Assembly (NCBI GenBank): GCA_023418755.1
Contig: JAEZZE010000133.1
Location: forward strand, 1-6,731
Source of the DNA: Bacillota bacterium
GTDB lineage: Bacteria > Bacillota > Bacilli > Paenibacillales > Paenibacillaceae
Reading direction: 5' to 3'
Length of the DNA stretch: 6,731 bases
Shown here: one piece after another, positions 1-4,802 of the stretch
Layout of the letters: every line of letters starts with the position of its first letter
Position numbering within the stretch: the stretch's first letter is position 1
Translations under genes and position numbers: made by a program
Notes under the pieces: generated by a model
Told to the model about the DNA's origin: nothing
Databases searched by the model: none
What the model saw: only the letters and a program-made list of their open reading frames with translations

Positions 1-104
1 GCTTTATTATTTTCGGAGAACGGCTGTCGCTCGCCTCGATCGTATGGATCGGAGTGATCGTCGTCGGGGTTGTCGGTTTGAGTACAAGCCATAGAGGACA
101 CTAA
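1..104 (+). CDS. C-terminal end of a small multidrug resistance (SMR)-type transporter (partial)
   Basis: Reading from base 3, the frame is open to a TAA at 102-104 and gives 33 residues: a Gly-Glu turn (FGERLS) and then one hydrophobic helix (IVWIGVIVVGVVGLS) with a short polar tail (TSHRGH). A 'FGE' turn followed by a final helix ending in 'GVVGL' is what the last transmembrane segment of SMR-family (EmrE/SugE-like) proton-coupled exporters looks like. The family acts in the cytoplasmic membrane as small four-helix dimers exporting cationic drugs or guanidinium-type compounds. Only the last helix is visible, so the substrate class cannot be judged. The last helix of an EamA-type drug/metabolite transporter is the main alternative. 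The stop lies 44 bp before the next gene with no terminator between, so the two may be co-transcribed. Confidence 0.68.
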   Translation, partial: FIIFGERLSLASIVWIGVIVVGVVGLSTSHRGH

Positions 105-148
105 CGAGAAGACATCGGCGAAAAAAAAAGAGGAGGTACGGGGCGAAG

Positions 149-1021
149 ATGGGAAGAGACGGATTCGACGGAAGAGCAGGGCGTCCGCTTCTGAGCTTTC
201 AGGTCCTAACGGACACGCACGTGACGGCCGATCCGCAGCACGTTCACAATCGCAATCTGGAGCGCGCGCTGCGGGATATTGCCGAGAACGCGGCGGACAG
301 CCGCGGGATTATGCACGTCGGCGACGTGACCGACCACGGTTTTCCCGAAGAGTACGAGGAACTGGCGCGGATATGGCGGCAGTACGGGGAGCGGCTCCCG
401 AAGATGCGTTTCGCGACGGGGAATCACGACATCGCTTTGGGGAAGTGGGAGGCGAGGCTGGGACGTTTTCTGGAAGCTACCGGCATGGCGGGAGCTTATC
501 ACGAACACCGGATAGAGGGCTATTCGTTTCTCTTTCTGGGCACGGAGAAAGGGCTTGAGCTATACTGCTCGCTATCGGAGGAGCAATTGAAGTGGCTGGA
601 CGCCAAGCTGGGCGAGGAGGCAGATTCGGGGCGCCCTGCGTTCGTCTTCCTGCATCAACCGCTCAAAAATACGGTTGCCGGCTCCCGGGAATCGCAAGGC
701 TGGCACGGCGTGGAGCAGGACGAGGAGCTGCGGGAAACGCTGGCGAAGCATCCTCATGCGATCCTGTTCACGGGGCATACCCATTGGGAATTGGAAGCTC
801 CCGGCGCTTACTACGACGGCGAGGACCGGCTTCCGGCGATGTTCAACGCGGCTTCGGTTGGTTACCTGTGGACGGACGACGACGAGCATAAGGACGGCAG
901 CCAAGGCTATTACGTGGAGGTCTATTCGGATCGCGTGCGGGTGCGGGGCAGGGATTTCGAACGGGGAGCGTGGATCGAAGGCGCCCGATTCGAGGTTCGG
1001 CCAGGTAAAAGGAGAGGCTGA
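149..1021 (+). CDS. Calcineurin-like metallophosphoesterase
   Basis: A 290-residue cytosolic protein with the full motif set of the calcineurin-like metallophosphoesterase superfamily: D22-x-H24 (TDTH), GDVTD at 58-62, GNHD at 91-94, H169 (FLHQP) and GHTH at 209-212. In this family these residues hold a two-metal centre that hydrolyses phosphomono- or phosphodiesters. The substrate cannot be read from the sequence. There is no signal peptide or membrane segment, so it should act in the cytoplasm. The ATG at 149 is preceded by AGGAGG (131-136), a slightly long 12-nt spacing, and no better in-frame start is visible. It starts 44 bp after the SMR-type gene, and a run of nine A (121-129) sits just before the ribosome binding site. 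Length and motif order are normal. The superfamily call is firm; the subfamily (for example cyclic-nucleotide phosphodiesterase) is open. Confidence 0.93.
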   Translation: MGRDGFDGRAGRPLLSFQVLTDTHVTADPQHVHNRNLERALRDIAENAADSRGIMHVGDVTDHGFPEEYEELARIWRQYGERLPKMRFATGNHDIALGKWEARLGRFLEATGMAGAYHEHRIEGYSFLFLGTEKGLELYCSLSEEQLKWLDAKLGEEADSGRPAFVFLHQPLKNTVAGSRESQGWHGVEQDEELRETLAKHPHAILFTGHTHWELEAPGAYYDGEDRLPAMFNAASVGYLWTDDDEHKDGSQGYYVEVYSDRVRVRGRDFERGAWIEGARFEVRPGKRRG

Positions 1022-1064
1022 GCAAGACGCAGGATGCGGGACGGAACGTCGGAGCGCTCGCCGA

Positions 1065-1093
1065 TTGAAAATAGAGAGCCGTCCCCCTACAAT
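1065..1093 (+). promoter_or_regulatory. Sigma-A type promoter ahead of the nitroreductase remnant
   Basis: TTGAAA (1065-1070) and TACAAT (1088-1093) are separated by exactly 17 bp, each one mismatch from the housekeeping consensus. Transcription would start near 1100, inside the palindrome at 1096-1116. The only coding signal downstream is the decayed nitroreductase fragment, so the promoter either outlived its gene or now drives a short RNA. Confidence 0.6.
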
Positions 1094-1095
1094 GG

Positions 1096-1116
1096 TATTG
1101 AGAACTGTTCTCAATA
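1096..1116. promoter_or_regulatory. Perfect 21-bp palindromic operator at the predicted transcription start
   Basis: The sequence is a perfect inverted repeat of two 10-bp arms around one T at 1106; its inner part is TGAGAACTGTTCTCA. It lies just after the -10 box, where a repressor would block initiation. Against the Bacillus-type Fur core TGATAATNATTATCA it matches 10 of 14 defined positions, with the four mismatches symmetric. A Fur-family repressor is therefore possible but not shown. Another dimeric repressor, such as a MarR- or TetR-type protein, fits equally well. Confidence 0.6.
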
Positions 1117-1120
1117 ACTG

Positions 1121-1140
1121 GAGGGAAAGCACGTTCCCTC
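1121..1140 (+). other. Short RNA hairpin in the leader (7-bp stem, 6-nt loop)
   Basis: GAGGGAA (1121-1127) and TTCCCTC (1134-1140) pair perfectly around AGCACG. Transcribed from the 1065-1093 promoter, it would fold about 20 nt into the RNA. The left arm overlaps a purine-rich GGAGGG stretch, so the hairpin could mask a Shine-Dalgarno-like sequence or stabilise the 5' end. No T-run follows, so it is not a terminator. Confidence 0.4.
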
Positions 1141-1168
1141 GGGGAGGACTCGGCGGAGTGGGGAATAA

Positions 1169-1294
1169 GGGCTTGAGGGAGTCGGCACGCTGGAGGCGGT
1201 CGTTCGCGGACGGCGGACCGTTCGCAAGTTCAACGGCAGCCCGCTGGACAAGCGGACGGTGATCGAGCAACTGTTGAAGTGCTTTGAAGAGTAG
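1169..1294 (+). pseudogene. Nitroreductase-family N-terminal remnant (no start codon, truncated)
   Basis: The frame 1169-1294 encodes 41 residues, including TLEAVVRGRRTVRKFN (from 1187) and then SPLDKRTVIEQLL. Nitroreductases begin this way: a first helix, the flavin-phosphate-binding RR[ST]xRxF motif, and the 'v..etv..lL' second helix. The family uses FMN and NAD(P)H to reduce nitro compounds or quinones. Here the frame ends in TAG at 1292-1294 after about 36 family-like residues, against some 180-220 in an intact enzyme, and no ATG, GTG or TTG lies in frame. An ACG at 1187-1189 sits 5 nt after a Shine-Dalgarno-like GAGGGAG (1175-1181), where the start would be expected, so a start mutated from ATG is plausible. 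The same frame reopens after the TAG, but I recognise nothing in it. The promoter and operator upstream look intact. Confidence 0.62.
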
Positions 1295-1443
1295 GCGAAT
1301 ATTGAAACCGTCTCCTCGCACAAGGATCTGTTCAGAGATCGGAATCGGGCGTTCCTTACGCCCGAATTTCAAGAGAACTGGCCAGATCGATTTGGCATGC
1401 CCAATGTGAAATGCGGATACAGATCCGGCGGAGGGGTTTATCG
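1295..1443. other. Non-coding or decayed stretch between nitroreductase remnant and repeats
   Basis: I recognise no gene here. The frame of the nitroreductase remnant stays open after its TAG and has protein-like composition up to about 1400 (for example LFRDRNRAFLTPEFQENW), which suggests more decayed coding sequence of unknown origin. After that it runs into the low-complexity repeat region. An ATG at 1397 opens a 90-codon frame that mostly translates repeat copies and is not credible as a gene. Confidence 0.4.
1345..1365 (+). terminator. Possible weak terminator hairpin
   Basis: TCGGGCG (1345-1351) pairs perfectly with CGCCCGA (1359-1365) around a 7-nt loop and is followed only by ATTTC, not a real T-run. 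It could weakly end transcription from the 1065-1093 promoter. It could equally be a chance hairpin in decayed coding DNA. Confidence 0.25.
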
Positions 1444-1656
1444 CTCTCTGCCTCTTTTGCCACTATCCCGTCCACTCAGCTTTTCTGCACCGCTTTCTGA
1501 GTATGTACATAGTGCCTTTTCCGCTCTTTTGCCACTATCCCGTCCAGTCAGGTTGGTCGTACGCCTCCTGTCGAAGCGGCCGCGACATCTCCTCCATTTG
1601 TCTTTATCCCGACAGCTCAGAAATCTGGTTATCGCGTTTAGCGATAAGCTATCCCA
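1444..1656 (-). repeat. Left (diverged) array of the GGGATAGCGACAAAAG repeat family, minus-strand orientation
   Basis: On the + strand the element reads CTTTTGCCACTATCCCGTCC followed by NTCAG. Copies of about 26 bp lie at 1454-1479 and 1526-1551 (nearly identical), with a diverged one at 1595-1620 (ATTTGTCTTTATCCC...CTCAG). A fourth, more decayed trace with GCTATCCCATTT lies at about 1641-1665. Spacing is 72 then 69 bp. The reverse complement of the core, GGGATAGTGGCAAAAG, matches the core GGGATAGCGAYAAAAG of the tandem array at 1941-2339. The similarity extends outward: CTCTGC precedes the first left copy, as it does in the reverse complement of the 58-bp unit. These are older members of the same family in inverted orientation. 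Function is unknown. Confidence 0.7.
1629..1647. repeat. Perfect 7-bp inverted repeat at the edge of the left array
   Basis: TTATCGC (1629-1635) and GCGATAA (1641-1647) flank the loop GTTTA. The right arm and the following GCTATCCC overlap the last trace of the left repeat array, so the GCGATAA word is shared with the repeat core. It could be a protein-binding site or a small cruciform. No T-run follows, so it is not a terminator. Confidence 0.4.
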
Positions 1657-1665
1657 TTTAAGCAG

Positions 1666-1940
1666 TTGATCATCCTCACGGCGGTGAATTAGCGTTCAGC
1701 TGCTTGCTGGGTATCCCCGTGATTCAGTTTGAGACTATCTTTTGAAAAAGAACGAGATTTTGAGGATGAGGGGTTGGCTTCGGCCCGTTCGAAAAGGAGC
1801 AAATTAGCCAGTTTAAGGGATTGTTACCGTGAGGCTCAAGTCAGTCTGCCAGACCGGGAACGGCCGCTAGACTTTATCAGTTCAGGATAGGTGATTGTGG
1901 AAGAATGGATGCAACTCGCGAGCAATTAGACGTGACTCCC
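1666..1940. other. Spacer between the two repeat arrays, no gene recognised
   Basis: Frames on both strands are broken by frequent stops and none gives a recognisable protein. One weak repeat-like trace (GGTATCCCCGTGATTCAG, about 1709-1726) resembles the left-array element. I see no IS ends, tRNA or clear terminator. Base composition is closer to AT/GC balance than in the flanking genes. Confidence 0.5.
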
Positions 1941-2339
1941 AACTGACTCAAAGGGATAGCGGCAAAAGGGGGCGAAAAGCGGTAAAAGAGGTAAAAGAGG
2001 TATGGCGAGAACTGATTGGAGGGGATAGCGACAAAAGGCGCAGAGAATGAAGAGGAGAGGTAGAACAAACTGATCGAAAGGGATAGCGATAAAAGGCGCA
2101 GAGAATGAAGAGGCGTGGTAGAACAAACTGATCGAATGGGATAGCGACAAAAGGCGCAGAGAATGAAGAGGCGTGGTAAAACAAACTGATCGAAAGGGAT
2201 AGCGATAAAAGGCGCAGAGAATGAAGTGGAGTGGTAGAACAAACTGATCGAAAGGGATAGCGACAAAAGGGGTGAAGGATAGAAAGATAGGTGTGTGCTG
2301 GGGAGGACTGATGGAAGGGGACAGCGTGAAGGAGGAGAA
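1941..2339 (+). repeat. Right array: 58-bp purine-rich tandem repeat, about seven units
   Basis: Units start at the word AACTGAT/AACTGAC: 1941 (69 bp), 2010, 2068, 2126, 2184 (58 bp each), 2242 (64 bp, second half diverged), and a partial last copy at 2306-2339. The four central units differ by only 2-6 bases from the 2068 unit, so they arose by recent duplication, and the ends are decayed. The unit holds AACTGATCGAAAGGGATAGC, then GAYAAAAGGCGCAGAGAATG, then AAGAGGCGTGGTAGAACA. About 76% of the + strand bases in one unit (44 of 58) are purines. A 58-bp period is not a multiple of three, so each unit is read in a new frame and the long minus-strand open frame across it is an artefact. There are no unique spacers between identical repeats, so this is not CRISPR. 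The array ends about 30 bp before the promoter of the MEKHLA operon. Confidence 0.9.
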
Positions 2340-2369
2340 AGGAGACTTCGCTTTCTACCGCGCAAAAGT

Positions 2370-2378
2370 TGCTATAAT
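2370..2378 (+). promoter_or_regulatory. Extended -10 promoter for the MEKHLA/two-component operon
   Basis: TGCTATAAT gives a perfect -10 hexamer (2373-2378) with an upstream TG dinucleotide. No good -35 lies 16-18 bp upstream, where the sequence around 2350-2355 is GCTTTC. Extended -10 promoters can work without one. Transcription would start near 2385, about 39 nt before the ATG at 2424. Confidence 0.6.
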
Positions 2379-2423
2379 AGATAGAGACTAACGCAAAAGA
2401 AAGAACGGAGCTGACCGAACGCC

Positions 2424-2999
2424 ATGACTGAACCGACGAATAAAGCGACGAACAAGCTCACGCATGAGCCGGCGAATAAAGCGGCGAACGGGTTCACGAA
2501 CGAACCGACGAATAAAGCCGAGAACGGGCTCACGAACGAGCCGGAGAACGAAGTCCCCGCATCCGAAAGTCATTCCCGCCTGTTGCTGGACAGCTACCGC
2601 CGAGCGACGGGGAACGATTTGCTCGCGCACGTGACTGAGCCGGAGAAGGCCGCCGCGCCGTTGTTCCGCGCGCCGTTCGTGCTGCTCTCCCACGGGACGG
2701 AAGCCGATCCGGTGCTGAACTACGGCAACGCCGCCGCGCTTAAGCTTTGGGAGATGACGTGGGAGCAGTTCACGCGAACGCCCTCGCGCCTGACCGCGGA
2801 GCCGATGGAGCGGTCCCAGCGGGAAAAGCTGCTGTCGGATGCCAAAACGAAGGGCTATTCCGACGGTTACTACGGCATCCGGATTTCAAGCGGCGGCAGA
2901 AGGTTCGAAATCCGCGACGTGCTGCTGTGGAACGTATTGGACGAGCGAGGAATCTATAGAGGACAAGCCGCCGTTTTCTCGGAGTGGGCCTACGTCTGA
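2424..2999 (+). CDS. MEKHLA domain-containing protein with N-terminal 12-residue repeats
   Basis: A 191-residue soluble protein in two parts. Residues 2-43 are a hydrophilic repeat with consensus TNEPxNKAxNGL (units at 2-12, 13-24, 25-36 and a partial 37-43). Residues 49-189 look like a full MEKHLA domain: HSRLLLDSYRR, APFVLLSHGTEADPVLNYGN, LWEMTWEQFTRTPSRLTAEP, and the ending GQAAVFSEW. MEKHLA domains were named from plant HD-ZIP III proteins, also occur alone in bacteria, and are described as related to PAS sensor folds; biochemical activity is not established. ATG 2424 follows a weak GGAG at 2407-2410 (13 nt away). No convincing downstream start exists, so the repeats appear to be translated. 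The gene lies 24 bp before the sensor kinase with no terminator between, suggesting one transcript. A sensory or accessory role in that system is inference. Confidence 0.88.
   Translation: MTEPTNKATNKLTHEPANKAANGFTNEPTNKAENGLTNEPENEVPASESHSRLLLDSYRRATGNDLLAHVTEPEKAAAPLFRAPFVLLSHGTEADPVLNYGNAAALKLWEMTWEQFTRTPSRLTAEPMERSQREKLLSDAKTKGYSDGYYGIRISSGGRRFEIRDVLLWNVLDERGIYRGQAAVFSEWAYV
2427..2552 (+). repeat. 36-bp in-frame coding tandem repeat in the MEKHLA gene
   Basis: Three and a half units starting at 2427 (33 bp), 2460, 2496 and 2532 encode TNEPxNKAxNGL-like peptides. The unit is a multiple of three, so gain or loss of a unit keeps the frame. The tract is rich in Asn, Lys, Glu and Pro and probably disordered. 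It is unrelated in sequence to the 58-bp repeats just upstream. Confidence 0.8.
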
Positions 3000-3023
3000 C
3001 GGATACGCGGGAGGGGCGGGAAG

Positions 3024-4802
3024 ATGAGACGAACGAGCTTGCGGCTGCGTCTGATGCTGCTCATGATCACGCTGACGACGCTGCCTGTCGTAACCGTGAC
3101 GTGGATCGCGACGAACAATACCCGGGCCTCGGTGGAAAAGGAAATCATCGCCGCCAACAGCTCGCGGATGCTATGGGCGGACCAGTATCTAGACGAGCTG
3201 ATTCAGCAGATCGACGTGCTATTCTATACGCTGCAAATCAACAAAACGTTGATGGACGGCATGAACGAGGTCGATAGCGCCGACGTCGGCGTGCAGTACC
3301 GGACGCAAAACTTCATTCAGAACACGCTGACCTCGGCCTATTTCGCCAACTCCCGCAAAATCGACCTGCTGACGCTCTACGTTCACGCCAATAAGAAAGC
3401 GTTTTCGGCGAATTACGCGAGCAGCGGCATGGTGTCCGCCGTCGACATCGGCGGCGGCGAATGGAGCCGGCTGCTGCGGGAGCCGGTGAATATGTATTTC
3501 AAGCAGACGGACAGCGGGATCTCCGCCTATCACGGCATATATCGGTTCGAGGACCGCAAGCTGCTCGGCGGACTGTCCGTGCGCCTGAACCGGGACGTGT
3601 GGGAGGAGGTCGGGCGCATTCTGCGTTCGGAGCCGGAAAGCTCCGTCTTTCTGCTAAACGACGAGGGCGCGCTGCTGTCCGGTTCTACGGAATCCGACAT
3701 TTCCGGGGAAATATCGGCGCATCTTCGACAGCTTTCGCTACCCGACTCCGAGCTGCGAACGGAGAGCTCCGGCAGCTACTATTACTTCATAAAGAAGGTG
3801 GACGACGGCGAGCTGACCGTCGTGAAAGCCGTGCCGCTGGCGACCGTAGCCCGCAGCGCCAACGCGACGATCCGCGCCGGTATCGTGACCGGCGCCTTGT
3901 TCGCCGTCGCCTCCATCGCGCTGTCGATCCTCGTCTCGCTGCGGATCAGTCGTCCGATCGTCAGCCTGGCGCGCACGATGAAGAGCGCCCACATCCACAG
4001 TTTCGAGCTCAAAGCGCCGCAAAGCCGCGACGAGATCGGCCTGCTGGAGCGCGGCTACAATTCGATGATGCAGCGCATCCGGCAGCTCATCGAAGACGAG
4101 TACGAGCGGGAGATCGACTTGAAGAACGCTCAGCTTCAGGCTCTTCAGGCGCAGATCAATCCCCATTTCCTGAACAATACGCTGCATCTGATCGGCGGCA
4201 TGGCGCTGACGAAAGGAGCGCCGGAAATTTACAAGGTGACGCAGGTGATCGGAGAACTGCTGCGCTACGCGATCGGAACCGAGGAAGACCGCGTTCCCCT
4301 CGAAGACGAGATCAAGCATATGCGCAATTACTTGTTTATTCAAGAGAATCGGTTTAGAGGCCGCTGCTCCGTCCGGCTGATCGCCGACAAGGGGGCGCTC
4401 GGCGCGCCGATTCCGAAGTTCACGCTGCAGCCGCTGCTGGAAAACGCGTTCGAGCACGGTCTTCAGCGCAAAGAAGGCGAATGGCGCATCGAGGTGCGGA
4501 TCAAGCGCCATTCTCGAAGCATCGTCGCGCTTATTCTGGACGAGGGAGTCGGCATGGAGCGGGAGCGGCTGCTGGAGCTGCGCGCCGGGCTGGCGAGCGG
4601 AGCGAGGGGGCGGGCAGCGGCGAATAAGGCTTCGGACCGCCCGAAGAAGCGCAAAGGAATCGGGTTGAAAAACGTCGATGCCCGGCTGAAGCTGCAATTC
4701 GGGGCGGGCAGCGGACTAAGGCTGTTCAGCGATCCGGAGCGGGGGACGCTGGTCGCCTTCAAGCTGCCTGTTCGGACGAAGGGGGAAGAGAACGTTGTTT
4801 AA
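3024..4802 (+). CDS. YesM-type membrane sensor histidine kinase
   Basis: A 592-residue membrane sensor kinase of the YesM/LytS-like class. Transmembrane helix 1 lies at about 8-28, an extracellular ligand-sensing region at about 29-283 (family members often have a Cache-like fold), helix 2 at about 284-306, and a HAMP linker at about 306-360 (RISRPIVSLARTM). The His-kinase domain has phospho-acceptor H381 in QINPHFLNNTL. The ATPase part has the N-box PLLENAFEHGL (N474), DEGVGM at 506-511 (family usually DNGxGM, so E replaces N) and GIGLKNVDARL at 545-555. The ATP lid between these last two is long and basic (about 520-544). It should autophosphorylate and pass phosphate to the response regulator encoded next. 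ATG 3024 follows GGAGGGG at 3010-3016 with 7-nt spacing. It begins 24 bp after the MEKHLA gene and overlaps the regulator gene by 8 bp. The ligand is unknown; a sugar or oligosaccharide is likely from context. Confidence 0.95.
   Translation: MRRTSLRLRLMLLMITLTTLPVVTVTWIATNNTRASVEKEIIAANSSRMLWADQYLDELIQQIDVLFYTLQINKTLMDGMNEVDSADVGVQYRTQNFIQNTLTSAYFANSRKIDLLTLYVHANKKAFSANYASSGMVSAVDIGGGEWSRLLREPVNMYFKQTDSGISAYHGIYRFEDRKLLGGLSVRLNRDVWEEVGRILRSEPESSVFLLNDEGALLSGSTESDISGEISAHLRQLSLPDSELRTESSGSYYYFIKKVDDGELTVVKAVPLATVARSANATIRAGIVTGALFAVASIALSILVSLRISRPIVSLARTMKSAHIHSFELKAPQSRDEIGLLERGYNSMMQRIRQLIEDEYEREIDLKNAQLQALQAQINPHFLNNTLHLIGGMALTKGAPEIYKVTQVIGELLRYAIGTEEDRVPLEDEIKHMRNYLFIQENRFRGRCSVRLIADKGALGAPIPKFTLQPLLENAFEHGLQRKEGEWRIEVRIKRHSRSIVALILDEGVGMERERLLELRAGLASGARGRAAANKASDRPKKRKGIGLKNVDARLKLQFGAGSGLRLFSDPERGTLVAFKLPVRTKGEENVV

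Noticed and set aside
1096..1116. LexA (SOS) operator because of GAAC...GTTC
   Set aside because: The Bacillus-type LexA site needs a 4-bp gap between GAAC and GTTC; here the gap is a single base.
572..1372. 266-codon minus-strand open frame overlapping the metallophosphoesterase
   Set aside because: It lies antisense to a gene with complete catalytic motifs; GC-rich DNA leaves such shadow frames open, and its translation has no recognisable domain.
1397..1669. 90-codon + strand open frame (MPNVKCGYRS...)
   Set aside because: It mainly translates the left repeat copies (LLPLSRP twice), has no clear ribosome binding site, and continues the frame of the decayed nitroreductase region.
1941..2339. 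CRISPR array
   Set aside because: The whole 58-bp unit is repeated, including what would be spacers. There are no unique spacers and no cas genes nearby.
1444..2339. Insertion sequence or transposon with the arrays as inverted ends
   Set aside because: No transposase fragment is visible between the arrays, there are no target-site duplications, and repeat periods differ between the two sides.
1877..2365. 162-codon minus-strand open frame across the tandem array, with overlapping frames of 74 and 78 codons
   Set aside because: The 58-bp period shifts frame each unit, so the product is three rotating versions of the same DNA repeat (Ser/Leu/Phe-rich). It lacks a ribosome binding site and any family resemblance; the open frame results from a pyrimidine-rich strand with few stops.
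3738..4697. 319-codon minus-strand frame inside the kinase gene, and the 298-codon + frame at 3461-4357
   Set aside because: Both are shadows of the kinase reading frame, which carries all expected motifs. Their translations are Arg/Ala-rich without domains.
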